Shown piece after piece: positions 55,677-64,000 of a stretch of 64,000 nt of DNA; positions within the stretch are counted from its first letter, which is position 1; the number at the start of each line of letters is the position of its first letter. Under the pieces are notes generated by a model that did no database searches, was not told the DNA's origin, and was given only the letters and a program-made list of their open reading frames with translations. Made by a program: the position numbers and the translations under genes. Origin of the DNA: UTCFX2 sp963827155 (lineage in GTDB: Bacteria; Chloroflexota; Anaerolineae; Anaerolineales; UBA4823); the NCBI GenBank assembly GCA_963827155.1, contig CAWGZV010000002.1:1054001-1118000 (forward strand), given 5' to 3'.

Positions 55677-55722
55677 GTGACGCGGATCTGTGAAATTTTG
55701 TGACGCGGACCTATGAAAACAT
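55677..55722. repeat. Two tandem 23-bp repeats upstream of the cytochrome gene
   Basis: GTGACGCGGATCTGTGAAAT (from 55677) and GTGACGCGGACCTATGAAAA (from 55700), 23 bp apart, two helical turns. They lie 50 bp upstream of the cytochrome start, in the spot expected for activator sites. Confidence 0.65.
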
Positions 55723-55733
55723 TAGCGGGGAAA

Positions 55734-55768
55734 AAAATCTCACCGGTTTTGAAAATCGGTGAGATTTT
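55734..55768. terminator. Terminator downstream of degV
   Basis: AAAATCTCACCG (55734-55745) pairs perfectly with CGGTGAGATTTT (55757-55768), a 12-bp stem with an 11-base loop and A/T flanks. It ends the minus-strand degV transcript before the cytochrome control region. Confidence 0.9.
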
Positions 55769-55782
55769 CTTCTTGCTGAAAT

Positions 55783-56649
55783 TCAGGCCGCCGGGAAATC
55801 CTGCATCAAGCTCACCGGCACCACAGCCGCACCCACCACTCCCGGCCCGGTATGCACCCCCAGCACTGGCGAGATTCTCATCAGCTCAACATTGGCGGCG
55901 TTCATCCGGCTTTCGATCAGCTTTTTCAGCGCTTCTGCCTGCTCGTGGAATTTGCCGTGCATCACCGAAACCCAAACCGCGGTCTCGCCGTATTCTTTCG
56001 CCATATGGTCGGCGAGCAGTTCAAGCGCCTGCGGGATCGTCCGGGACTTGCCGAACGTGCTGTATTTCCCGTCCTCCCGCTCGACTCGGATCAGAGGCTT
56101 AATATGCAGCAGCGCTCCGGCAAGCGCTTGCACCCGCCCAATCCGTCCGCCGCGCCTCAGGTAAGTGAGCGTTTCGAGCGTATAGGCCACCTCGGTGTGC
56201 TTGCGGATCTCGGTCAGGCGCTTTTGGATCGCCTCAAACTTCCAGCCCGCCTTTGCGGCGCGCTGCGCCGCGAGCACTTGAAAGCGCTCCCCACCAGAAA
56301 GCGTCATGCTGTCGAAGACGTGCACCACCGCGCCGGCAGCCTGGCTTGCGCCCTGAAGCGCTGAGTTGATCGTGCCGCTCAATCCGGATGAGATATGAAT
56401 GGATACGACCTCCTCGCCGAGTGCCGCCAGCTTCTGGTAGATCGTGCTGAAGACTGCCGAGGAGGGTTGGGAGGTGGTTGGGATGGATGGCGCCATCGCC
56501 TCCAATCTTAGATAGAACTCGTCGATTGTGAGCTGGTCGGAGCTGAGCTCGCCGTCCGGAAAGTGGATAAAGAGCGGGGCAACCGTGATCCCCAACTCGG
56601 CTGCTTCTTCAGCAGACAGGTCCGCCGCGCAGTCGGTGACAATTTTCAT
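55783..56649 (-). CDS. DegV family fatty-acid-binding protein
   Basis: A 288-residue cytosolic protein of the DegV/FakB family. MKIVTDCAADLSAEEAAELG is the standard first block, TSQPSSAVFSTIYQKLA the second with the fatty-acid carboxylate-binding Thr-Ser, and VVSIHISSGLSGTINSALQGA the third with its conserved Ser residues. Family members carry acyl chains for a fatty-acid kinase; no FakA gene is adjacent. AAGGA precedes the ATG. Followed by a strong terminator. Confidence 0.92.
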   Translation of the reverse strand: MKIVTDCAADLSAEEAAELGITVAPLFIHFPDGELSSDQLTIDEFYLRLEAMAPSIPTTSQPSSAVFSTIYQKLAALGEEVVSIHISSGLSGTINSALQGASQAAGAVVHVFDSMTLSGGERFQVLAAQRAAKAGWKFEAIQKRLTEIRKHTEVAYTLETLTYLRRGGRIGRVQALAGALLHIKPLIRVEREDGKYSTFGKSRTIPQALELLADHMAKEYGETAVWVSVMHGKFHEQAEALKKLIESRMNAANVELMRISPVLGVHTGPGVVGAAVVPVSLMQDFPAA

Positions 56650-56734
56650 CGCTTTTTCCTTCCCTTATATGTTTATGTTTGCCTTTTGTCATTTTAGCGC
56701 ATTAAAGGGGATTTTGGATTAATTATGAAGAGAT

Positions 56735-57124
56735 TTACCATCCGGTCCCCGCTTCCAGAGTCTCCAAATACACATAAAGAAACGACCCTGCCAGCAGAAA
56801 CAAAAGCACCACCCCGATCAGCACGAGCTTGAGCCGCTTTTGCCCCGGCGTCAGGTCGGCAAATTTTGGCGTCTGTTTCCATTTGTCCCGGTTTTTCCAT
56901 CCCAGCGCCGTGAAGACCAGCCCCATCACCGCAAAGAACCAGTAGCCGGGGTTGTCCAGCGTCAGCGCCATCACGACCCCAATAGGGAGCCAGATCAGCC
57001 CGATGTAGAACCATCCTCGGTAATCTGGCGCATAAGAATCCCTGCTTTTCCATACCACTACCCCCAAGACCAGCAGGATGACTGCCAGCGCAGCGGTTCC
57101 GATGATAATAAACGGAATTTCCAT
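56735..57124 (-). CDS. Small membrane protein, unknown function
   Basis: I do not recognise this 129-residue protein. It has four hydrophobic segments: 5-26, 40-56, 62-76 and 101-120, with a cytosolic-looking basic stretch (KNRDKWKQTPKFADLTPGQKR) between the last two. GGAGGGGAG gives a very strong ribosome site. It lies 85 bp upstream of degV on the same strand and could be co-transcribed, but no functional link is visible. Confidence 0.75.
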   Translation of the reverse strand: MEIPFIIIGTAALAVILLVLGVVVWKSRDSYAPDYRGWFYIGLIWLPIGVVMALTLDNPGYWFFAVMGLVFTALGWKNRDKWKQTPKFADLTPGQKRLKLVLIGVVLLFLLAGSFLYVYLETLEAGTGW

Positions 57125-57328
57125 CTCCCCTCCATCGCAGGTCAGCAGAGATTATTACGAATTATCTCACTGCCAGAACAATCTCCAGACAAATTGAATA
57201 TACCATCGATTTTGCGGCTTCCCTCCAGATCCTCCGCTATTTTTATTCCGTCCGCCGGCATATTATATTAACCTTGCGGTAGCTCAAGGTTCGAGGTGCC
57301 TGGTCCCCAAACTTCAATAAAATTCAGA

Positions 57329-57357
57329 TTGACTCAGGTGTGGATTCTTGCTATAGT
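57329..57357 (+). promoter_or_regulatory. Promoter of the Lon-like protease gene
   Basis: TTGACT (57329-57334), 17-base spacer, TATAGT (57352-57357). The leader is about 90 bases to the ATG at 57454. The remaining gap 57125-57328 shows nothing coding. Confidence 0.75.
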
Positions 57358-57453
57358 CATCTCAGGGTTATTGTCAAAGCCCTCTTTTTATCAACAAATC
57401 CGAAACGCAATAAACTCATCATCCCTGGACGAGATCGACCACAAGGAGCAAAT

Positions 57454-59829
57454 ATGATTTACAGACTTTCTGCGGATGAACTGCGCCTGGCATGCGATCC
57501 TGAGACGATTTCGTGCAAAAGCAGCGCAGAAATCGGAGCCAAAGGCAACATCATCGGCCAGGACCGGGCGGTTCGGGCGATGCGCTTCGGGCTGGATATC
57601 CGCGACAAAGGTTTCAATATCTTCGTCGCCGGCCTGCCTGGAACCGGGCGAACTACCGCGGTTGAGCGTTTCTTGGAGGAAATTGCCGTCGCCAAACCAA
57701 TCCCGTCGGATTGGTGCTACGTCCACAATTTCGACGATAGCTACCGACCCCGCGCCATCCGCCTGCCAGCCGGCAGCGCCCGCGAATTCCAAAAAGACCT
57801 GGAGAGCTTCTTGAAATCTGTCGTCCAGGAAATTCGCACGGCATTTGAAAGCGAGCAGTATGCCGCCCAGCAAGAGAGCTCGGTGAAATCAATCCAGGAA
57901 CAAAAAGAAACCCTCATTGAAAAAACAAGCGAATTCGCCCGCCAGAACGGCTTTGGACTGCAGGCAACCCCGATGGGCATCCTGGCTGTCCCCGTAAAAA
58001 ACAACCAGCCCCTGAGTGAGAAAGATTTCCTGGAGCTTAGTCAGCAAGACCAGGATAAATTGAAGCAAACTCAGGAGAAAATCCAGGATGCGATCGAAAC
58101 CACCATGCGCCAGACCCGCCTGCTTGACCATGATGCAAATCAGGCATTGGAGCAGCTTGACCAGCAAGTGGTCCAGTTTGTGCTAAACCGCTTGCTTGCG
58201 GTGCTGGTGGAGAAAAACAAACTTCTGCCCGATGTTATCGCCCACCTGAATGCCATTGAAAAAAATATTCTCGAGAACATTTCCCAGTTCAAGTCGCCGG
58301 ATGCCTCAAAAGAGAGGCCGGCTCCGGTTTCAAAGCGCAGCCCGACGGATGCTTACCGCGTGAATGTGCTGGTGGATAACGGCAAACTGCAGGGTGCTCC
58401 GGTCGTTGTCGAAATGAATCCTTCCTACAGCAACCTTTTTGGCCGGATCGAGCAGGAAGCCTTTATGGGGGCCTTGATCACAGACTTCACCTTGATCCGC
58501 GGCGGTTCACTGCAGCGGGCGAACGGCGGTTATCTCGTCCTCCCTGCCGAAGATGTGATCCGGAATCCTTTCACCTGGGAGAGTTTAAAGCGCTGCCTGC
58601 GCAATAATGAGGTCGCCATTGAAGAGCCGGTCGAACAGCCCGTGTTTACCACCAAAAGCCTGCGCCCAGAGCCTATCCCGCTTGATGTAAAAGTGATCCT
58701 GATCGGTCGGGGCGAGATCTACCAGCTCCTCCTGGCTTACGACGAGCATTTCAGCGAGCTGTTCAAGGTTAAAGCTGATTTCGACACCCAGATGGATCGG
58801 TCTGCTGAGCATATCCAGGATTACGCCAGTTTTGTGTGCGGACTGTGCGATTCGGAGCATCTCACCCATCTAGATCCCAGCGGGCTGGCGCGGGTGGTAG
58901 ACCATGGATCTCGTCTGGCAGAGCATCAGCAGAAGTTATCCACTCGCTTCGGCGAAATTTCCGATGTGATCCGTGAGGCGAACTACTATGCCAACCTGGA
59001 AAAAGCCGAATTGATCAGCTCCGCTCAAATCGAACGGGCAATAGAAGAACGCTTTTACCGGTCCAGCCTGATCCAGGAACGCCTGCGGGAAATGATCACC
59101 CGCGATGTGATCAAGATCGACAGCGCCGGCGAGGCAGTGGGTCAGGTCAACGGCCTGTCCGTCCTTCAATTGGGCGATATTGCCTTTGGAAGCCCCAGCC
59201 GCATCACCGCGAATATCGGGCTCGGCAAGCACGGCGTGGTGAATGTGGAGCGAGAAGCCGAGATGAGCGGCCCGATCCATACGAAGGGTGTATTGATCCT
59301 TTCCGGTTATCTCGTGCAGCAGTTCGCCCAAGATAAACCCATGAGCCTGAATGCCAACCTCGTGTTCGAGCAGAGCTACGGAGGCGTGGACGGCGACAGC
59401 GCTTCGAGTACCGAGCTCTATGCCATCCTGTCCGCCCTCGCGGATGCGCCCATCAAGCAGAGCATCGCCGTGACTGGCTCGGTTAACCAAAAGGGGGAAG
59501 TGCAGGCCATCGGCGGGGTTAACGAAAAGATTGAGGGCTATTACGAGGTATGCAAAGCCAGGGAGATGACCGGCGAGCAAGGTGTTATGATCCCCGCCAG
59601 CAATGTCTCGAACCTGATGTTGAAAAGCGAGGTAGTAAATGCGGTGAAGGCCGGCAAGTTCCATATCTGGTCAGTCGCCTCGATCGAAGAAGGGATCGAG
59701 GTCCTTACCGGTTTACCCGCCGGAAAGAACCAGGACGGGACCTTTGCACCCGATGGGATTTATGCTCGGGTCAACCGGCGCCTGGCAGACATGGCTGAAG
59801 ATCTCGCCAAATTCGACCGAGACAATTAG
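57454..59829 (+). CDS. ATP-dependent Lon-like protease (AAA_32 / Lon_C type)
   Basis: A 791-residue soluble protease of the bacterial LonB-like group. The start at 57454 is set by AAGGAG just upstream; the longer frame from 57340 has no site. Residues about 59-67 (GLPGTGRTT) are the ATP loop, with Arg in place of Walker Lys as is common in this group. A long helical region (130-290) follows, then the RTGGYLVLPAEDV-like Walker B region (NGGYLVLPAEDVI), and the Lon protease domain with the Ser-Lys dyad S649 (GDSASS) and K692 (NEKIEG). The 43-residue spacing equals that of E. coli Lon. It degrades proteins in an ATP-linked way; substrates unknown. Confidence 0.92.
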   Translation: MIYRLSADELRLACDPETISCKSSAEIGAKGNIIGQDRAVRAMRFGLDIRDKGFNIFVAGLPGTGRTTAVERFLEEIAVAKPIPSDWCYVHNFDDSYRPRAIRLPAGSAREFQKDLESFLKSVVQEIRTAFESEQYAAQQESSVKSIQEQKETLIEKTSEFARQNGFGLQATPMGILAVPVKNNQPLSEKDFLELSQQDQDKLKQTQEKIQDAIETTMRQTRLLDHDANQALEQLDQQVVQFVLNRLLAVLVEKNKLLPDVIAHLNAIEKNILENISQFKSPDASKERPAPVSKRSPTDAYRVNVLVDNGKLQGAPVVVEMNPSYSNLFGRIEQEAFMGALITDFTLIRGGSLQRANGGYLVLPAEDVIRNPFTWESLKRCLRNNEVAIEEPVEQPVFTTKSLRPEPIPLDVKVILIGRGEIYQLLLAYDEHFSELFKVKADFDTQMDRSAEHIQDYASFVCGLCDSEHLTHLDPSGLARVVDHGSRLAEHQQKLSTRFGEISDVIREANYYANLEKAELISSAQIERAIEERFYRSSLIQERLREMITRDVIKIDSAGEAVGQVNGLSVLQLGDIAFGSPSRITANIGLGKHGVVNVEREAEMSGPIHTKGVLILSGYLVQQFAQDKPMSLNANLVFEQSYGGVDGDSASSTELYAILSALADAPIKQSIAVTGSVNQKGEVQAIGGVNEKIEGYYEVCKAREMTGEQGVMIPASNVSNLMLKSEVVNAVKAGKFHIWSVASIEEGIEVLTGLPAGKNQDGTFAPDGIYARVNRRLADMAEDLAKFDRDN

Positions 59830-59894
59830 CGCTTTGGATTGGGTATTCAAATACTTTGCTGCCCAAACGGAATCCGCCTGACCTGTGGGATTTT

Positions 59895-60527
59895 ATGCTG
59901 AAAAAACTCTTATCTCGGTTCCCATTTACGCTCTCGATGCTGGTCCTCTTGAGCCTTGCCGCCGTTGTGACCAATACCTATTTCGAAGAAATCACGGAAC
60001 ATTGGATCAACCGTGTCGGGTTTGCTCCCAATGACCTCTGGTACTGGCGGCTGGAGCGCCTGTTCACTTCAGCCCTTGTAACCGCCGGTGGGGTGGTTTT
60101 TTGGGAAGCCCTGTTTTGGGTAGCCTTCGCAGTCGGAGCCGCCGAATGGATGACCGGCTGGAAGCGCACTGCAGCCACTTTTTGGGGTGTCCATTTCCTG
60201 ACGCTGGTCTTGCTGTCCGTGCTGGTCTCTCTGATCGTCCACCAGCTCCAGTACCTCAGCCTGGAAGCTCAGGAAGTAGCCCGCGATATCGGCCCCTCAG
60301 CGGGATATTTCGCCTGCATGGGATTATTCAGCAGCAGGATAAAGCGCCCTTGGAACTGGATCAGCGGCGCGGCCATAGCTGTGGGCTTTCTGATCGCATT
60401 CTTGCTCCCGCCTGGCGAAGGGGAAGATCCTCAGATCAAACTCTCTGCGGATCTGGCGCACCTGATTGCGTTCCCATTAGGATGGCTGTCCGGTTTTCTT
60501 TTCAGAAAAACAGTGATCGAAAAGTAA
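59895..60527 (+). CDS. Rhomboid-like membrane protein
   Basis: A 210-residue protein with about six helices. The segment DIGPSAGYFACMG resembles the rhomboid GxSx active-site loop, and ADLAHLIAFPLGWLSGFLF resembles the His helix (AHLxGxxxG), so a Ser-His dyad is possible. Other rhomboid landmarks (the WR motif) are not seen, and the family is divergent, so it could be inactive. The ATG at 59895 is preferred over TTG 59856. It is 28 bp from the MprF-like gene, probably one operon, which suggests a joint envelope role (inference). Confidence 0.7.
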   Translation: MLKKLLSRFPFTLSMLVLLSLAAVVTNTYFEEITEHWINRVGFAPNDLWYWRLERLFTSALVTAGGVVFWEALFWVAFAVGAAEWMTGWKRTAATFWGVHFLTLVLLSVLVSLIVHQLQYLSLEAQEVARDIGPSAGYFACMGLFSSRIKRPWNWISGAAIAVGFLIAFLLPPGEGEDPQIKLSADLAHLIAFPLGWLSGFLFRKTVIEK

Positions 60528-60555
60528 TAAAAAGAATTGTTCGCCAAGACCCGTG

Positions 60556-63228
60556 ATGAAAAAACATTGGATACTCGCTGTTCTGACCGTCTTGTTCTTG
60601 TGGCTGGTGGTTTCGAACCTCACCGAGCTGGAAAAATTGAAAAGCACCTTTGCCCAGGGCAGATGGGATTTGATCCTGGCAGCAATGCTCATCCAGGTGC
60701 TGTATTTCATTGTCTTCTCCGCTTCCTACCAATCTGCCTTCTATTCGGTGGACCTCCACACCCGAACCCGCGAGCTCATCCCGGTGACTTTGGGCTCTCT
60801 GTTCGTCAATGTGGTAGTACCGGCAGGCGGCACAGGCGGGGCGGCTCTCTTCGCTGAAGATCTGGCGCGGCGCGGTAAGCCCGCCGCCCGAGCTGCCGCC
60901 GGTGTGCTGCTGCAGCTTATCGCCGACTTTGCCGCCTTCACGCTGCTGCTCATCCCAGGTTTGATTTATCTCTTCATCGAGCACGATCTTAAACTTATAG
61001 AAATTGCAGCTGCTTTGATCTTAATCCTGGTCACCGCCGGATTAAGCAGCATCTTGCTGGTTGGAATCTGGAAGCCAGATTGGTTGAACCGCCTGTTCGG
61101 CTGGTCAGAGCGCACTGCAAACTGGTTATTCGGGCGGCTCAACCTTTCCCTATCCCTGGCAGGCGATTGGAAGCGGAGAAATTCCGAAGAATTTAACCAG
61201 GCTGCTCGATTTGTTGCAAGCTACCCGCTGCGCCTGGGCCGCACCATCGCGGTCGCCTTTGCAGCCCATCTGCTCGACGTTGCGACGCTGTATATATTAT
61301 TTCTCGCCTTCAACCAACCCATCGGATTAGGCGCCTTGATCGCAGGCTATTCGATGGGAATCCTTTTCATGATTGTCTCGATAACCCCGATGGGGATCGG
61401 CGTGGTCGAAGGCATGATGGCGCTGGTTTTCACCTCGCTGGGGATTCCCGCCGAGGTCGCCGCTGCCGTCACGCTGGCGTATCGTGGTTTGACCTTTTGG
61501 CTGCCGGTCGGGTTGGGCTTTTTTGCTGTCCAGCGCATCCGCGGCTTCAATCCGAACCGGCGGACCCTCACCGAGAAATGGGGGGTGCGTATCGCCGCGA
61601 TCCTGGTTGCCCTCATGGGATTCGTCAATGTGCTGTCTGCAGTAACCCCCACGCTTCGAGATCGCCTCACCGTTCTTGAGAAGGTCTCTCCACTGGAGAT
61701 CCGCCATGGCGGACATCTCACTGCGGCAGTGGCTGGTTTCGGCCTGCTGCTATTGGCAAGCGGTCTCGCTCGCAGAAAATATGTCGCCTGGCTCTTGGCT
61801 CTGGTGGTGCTCGGGATTTCTGTGGTCAGCCACCTGGTGAAAGGTCTGGATTACGAAGAGGCGCTGCTGGCCGCTGGCTTGATGGTGATGCTGGTGTTGA
61901 TGCGCCCTCATTTCCATGCCCGTTCTGACCGCCCTTCCTTCCAGCAGGGACTGCGTGTGCTGCTCGGCGCCTTTCTTTTCACGCTCGCCTACGGCATCAG
62001 CGGCTTCTACCTGCTCGACCGCCATTTCAGCGTGAACTTTGGTTTTTGGGCTGCGCTGCGTCAAACCGTCGTCATGTTCACCCAGTTCTACGACCCAGGA
62101 TTGACCCCCGTGACCCGTTTTGGTCGGTTCTTCGCCGACTCAATTTACTTCGTCGGTATGGTCACGTTCAGCTACGCCGCGATAATGCTGTTGCGTCCGG
62201 TTCTGCTCCGCAGCCCGGCAACGAAGGAGGAACGAGAGCGCGCCGCTCAAATAGTCGCAAATTACGGTCGTTCGTCTCTGGCGCGGTGCGTGCTGTTCGA
62301 CGACAAACGCTATATCTTTACTCCGGGAGGATCCGTCATCGGGTACGTGTTGGTCAGGCGAACTGCTGTCACCCTCGGGGATCCGATCGGACCGGATGAG
62401 GACCTTCCCGCTTCCATCCAATCTTTTAAATCCATCTGCCAGACCAACGACTGGCTTCCGGTTTTTTACCAGACCCTCCCAGATACCCTGAGCCATTATC
62501 AATCGGCCGGGTTCGACGCCCTCGGTGTGGGCAGTGAAGGCGTTGTCAACCTGCAGAATTTTTCGATGGAAGGCAAAGAAGGGAAGCCGATGCGATCGGC
62601 GGTGAACAGGCTGACGAAAACTGGTCACACCTTCAAAGTCTACCAGCCCCCTATCCAGGAAGATTTGCTCGACGAGCTGCGCTCCATCAGCAATGAATGG
62701 CTCACCATGGTGCACGGCACCGAAAAAAGGTTCTCGCTCGGCTGGTTTGATGACGATTACATCCGTTCAGCGCCGGTTGGAGCCGTGCATACCTCGGAGG
62801 GCTGGATCAGCGCCTTCGCAAACATCGTCCCGGAATACCAGCTCAACGAAATCACAATTGACCTGATGCGCCACCGCCGTGAGACCGAGCCTGGGACGAT
62901 GGAGTTCCTGTTTGTTTCGCTATTTCTGTGGGCGAGAGAGCAGGGCTACCAAGGATTCAATCTCGGGCTCAGCCCGCTCTCTGGGGTTGGAGAGCAGTCC
63001 GCCGACCCGGCGGTTGAAAAGCTGATGCATTTCGTTTACGAGAATGTCAACATGTTCTACAATTTCAAAGGGCTGCACCTTTTCAAAGAAAAATTTCAGC
63101 CTGAGTGGTCGCCGCGCTATCTCATCTTCCCCGGCTATGCGAACCTCACTCAGGCCTGGCTGGCAGTGACAGCCGCCAACTCCGGCCGTGCTAACGCTTC
63201 CGGAAGGAGCCGCTCTCCCAAAATATGA
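60556..63228 (+). CDS. MprF-like phosphatidylglycerol lysyltransferase/flippase (LPG synthase)
   Basis: About 890 residues, the full bifunctional form. Residues 1-320: flippase domain (LPG_synthase_TM) with VNVVVPAGGTGGAALFAED and SMGILFMIVSITPMGIGVVEG. Residues about 330-500: additional membrane helices. Residues about 550-860: cytosolic DUF2156/GNAT-like aminoacyl transferase with VLVRRTAVTLGDPIG, WLPVFYQTLPD, YQGFNLGLSPLSGVG and NFKGLHLFKEKFQPEW, which match the catalytic half of MprF. It transfers lysine or alanine from tRNA to phosphatidylglycerol, changing surface charge. GTG at 60553 or ATG at 60556 are both possible. The tRNA specificity cannot be read. Confidence 0.9.
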   Translation: MKKHWILAVLTVLFLWLVVSNLTELEKLKSTFAQGRWDLILAAMLIQVLYFIVFSASYQSAFYSVDLHTRTRELIPVTLGSLFVNVVVPAGGTGGAALFAEDLARRGKPAARAAAGVLLQLIADFAAFTLLLIPGLIYLFIEHDLKLIEIAAALILILVTAGLSSILLVGIWKPDWLNRLFGWSERTANWLFGRLNLSLSLAGDWKRRNSEEFNQAARFVASYPLRLGRTIAVAFAAHLLDVATLYILFLAFNQPIGLGALIAGYSMGILFMIVSITPMGIGVVEGMMALVFTSLGIPAEVAAAVTLAYRGLTFWLPVGLGFFAVQRIRGFNPNRRTLTEKWGVRIAAILVALMGFVNVLSAVTPTLRDRLTVLEKVSPLEIRHGGHLTAAVAGFGLLLLASGLARRKYVAWLLALVVLGISVVSHLVKGLDYEEALLAAGLMVMLVLMRPHFHARSDRPSFQQGLRVLLGAFLFTLAYGISGFYLLDRHFSVNFGFWAALRQTVVMFTQFYDPGLTPVTRFGRFFADSIYFVGMVTFSYAAIMLLRPVLLRSPATKEERERAAQIVANYGRSSLARCVLFDDKRYIFTPGGSVIGYVLVRRTAVTLGDPIGPDEDLPASIQSFKSICQTNDWLPVFYQTLPDTLSHYQSAGFDALGVGSEGVVNLQNFSMEGKEGKPMRSAVNRLTKTGHTFKVYQPPIQEDLLDELRSISNEWLTMVHGTEKRFSLGWFDDDYIRSAPVGAVHTSEGWISAFANIVPEYQLNEITIDLMRHRRETEPGTMEFLFVSLFLWAREQGYQGFNLGLSPLSGVGEQSADPAVEKLMHFVYENVNMFYNFKGLHLFKEKFQPEWSPRYLIFPGYANLTQAWLAVTAANSGRANASGRSRSPKI

Positions 63229-63452
63229 AGATCTATTTTTCGCGTGAGCATGGGTGTTGACTAAATTCGGTCCAATCTCAGAGCCAGCTGGCTGATTCAC
63301 CTGTCGGGTTTGTTATTCCGGTCGCCGGATTTTAGTTTTCAGGCTTTCACTTCAAGTTAGACTAAAACTCGACGGACGCCAGGCTCTTAAGATCTCCTGG
63401 CACTACCGCTATCAATCGTAATGCTGGAATTGCTCATTTCGAACCGTTAGGC

Positions 63453-63761
63453 TCACGGGTCCCGCTCGGGCACCGCAATCCCAGCCGCCGTCCCGGGGGC
63501 GGCTCCTGGCGTGCTGCCGGCTGCCCGACCAGCGACGAATCGAACCGGAGCATCAGGTCCGGCCGGATATGGATTGGCGGGTGTTCGCCCCCTGGTCATC
63601 TCAGCCATCACCCGCAGCCCAACCCATTCTCGCACGATCAGCCCCAGCGCGATCGAAAAGCCGCGGTTTCCTAAGCCTTTCTCTCGGGCGAAACCGCGGA
63701 TGATCTTGTATTCGAGCTGTTCAAGCTGGACCTGGCGTGAGATGAATTTTGCGGGCGGCAT
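63453..63761 (-). CDS. Small hypothetical protein with Ala/Pro/Gly-rich tail
   Basis: A 102-residue protein. Residues 1-55 look structured (QVQLEQLEYKIIRGFAREKG, GNRGFSIALGLIVREWVGLR), the rest is Ala/Gly/Pro-rich and probably disordered. I see no known domain. AAAGGAT lies about seven bases before the ATG, which supports translation. It is isolated; the 224-bp gap 63229-63452 after MprF shows nothing coding. Confidence 0.5.
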   Translation of the reverse strand: MPPAKFISRQVQLEQLEYKIIRGFAREKGLGNRGFSIALGLIVREWVGLRVMAEMTRGRTPANPYPAGPDAPVRFVAGRAAGSTPGAAPGTAAGIAVPERDP

Positions 63762-63838
63762 AGGCGGATCCTTTCTTTGAAAGGCGGGATGTCCGCAAAA
63801 TATAGGCTGAAATCCGCTCCTTGGGAGGGGTGAACCGC

Positions 63839-63892
63839 GGGGGAATTTATCGGGGGAGGGGGATTATCGGGGAAAAATCACCTCCCTCCCCG
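63839..63892. other. G-run cluster with a complementary C-rich arm
   Basis: Four G runs, GGGGG (63839), GGGGG (63852), GGGGG (63858) and GGGG (63869), have loops of 8, 1 and 6 bases, so a G-quadruplex is possible on the plus strand. CCTCCCTCCCC at 63881-63891 can alternatively pair with the middle runs as a hairpin, which could act as a terminator for the gene ending at 63929. Confidence 0.45.
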
Positions 63893-63928
63893 CATAAGCC
63901 GAGAAATTCGAACAGTCGATTCCTGCAG

Positions 63929-64000
63929 CTATCGTTTGATCAGCGGCAGGTGCTGGGTGAAGTAGCCTTGGGTCTCGAGCAGCAGGGTTTCAGGACCTTT
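63929..64000 (-). CDS. 3' end of a protein with LPL tail, rest outside the window
   Basis: Reading the minus strand from the window edge gives 23 residues ending in LLLETQGYFTQHLPLIKR and a TAG at 63929-63931. The end matches the tails of the secreted proteins at 7.6, 36.0, 48.4 and 54.3 kb. The rest of the gene lies beyond base 64000, so its domains are unknown; by analogy it is an exported protein. Confidence 0.5.
   Translation of the reverse strand, partial: KGPETLLLETQGYFTQHLPLIKR

Noticed and set aside
57281..57305. tRNA-like GGTTCGA motif
   Set aside because: No acceptor, D or anticodon stem can be folded around it.

Overview
The window looks like a chromosomal segment of an uncultured Chloroflexota bacterium, probably Anaerolineae-like. 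That is an inference from moderately high GC, secreted beta-helix and C25-type proteins, zinc-ribbon/cyclase/AAA/TPR regulators, a stand-alone E2-like acyltransferase and several carbohydrate ABC systems; I could not run a phylogeny. There is no rRNA, tRNA, CRISPR array, transposase or phage gene that I can see. Many genes are split by one-base frameshifts, and where I could trace them they sit in short homopolymers, so most are more likely read errors than real pseudogenes.

Layout. 0-2 kb: end of a nucleoside-type ABC permease and a cytosine-deaminase-like amidohydrolase. 2-5 kb: TetR regulator and a DtxR/FeoA/Nramp fusion. 5.4-11.9 kb: secreted beta-helix protein, ArsR-DUF2087 regulator, alpha/beta hydrolase, E2-like acyltransferase, SatP acetate transporter. 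11.9-19.3 kb (minus): ribokinase, BmpA lipoprotein, NupOPQ-like transporter and ADP-ribosylglycohydrolase, preceded by a truncated LacI gene. 19.3-24.1 kb: two-component system divergent from a small-membrane-protein/ApbE/ferric-reductase-like operon. 24.2 kb: DEAD-box helicase.

25.5-35.9 kb is the best-defined system: a divergent pentose regulon. On the minus strand lie D-lyxose isomerase, LacI regulator and xylulokinase; on the plus strand a split transketolase, a lipoprotein with two tandem sugar-binding domains, a second D-lyxose isomerase, permease, single-domain ATPase and an RpiB-family isomerase. Between them are two near-consensus promoters embedded in a long inverted repeat. The inferred route is D-lyxose (or a similar pentose) to D-xylulose to xylulose 5-phosphate to the pentose phosphate pathway.

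36-49 kb holds a C25 (gingipain-like) protease, a zinc-ribbon/adenylate-cyclase/AAA/TPR regulator, two VOC proteins, a methyltransferase disrupted by an 18-bp minisatellite, decayed fragments and a second secreted beta-helix protein. 50-57 kb holds small enzymes, a 22-bp minisatellite, a mutM-like gene whose 3' end is triplicated, a multihaem cytochrome and DegV. 57-63 kb holds a Lon-like protease, a rhomboid-like protein and an MprF-like lipid synthase.

Two cross-cutting patterns stand out. Five secreted or probably secreted proteins end in the same short tail (LPL followed by basic residues), a candidate C-terminal sorting tag. Four intergenic regions carry GCGAAG-periodic arrays, three of them as inverted pairs.
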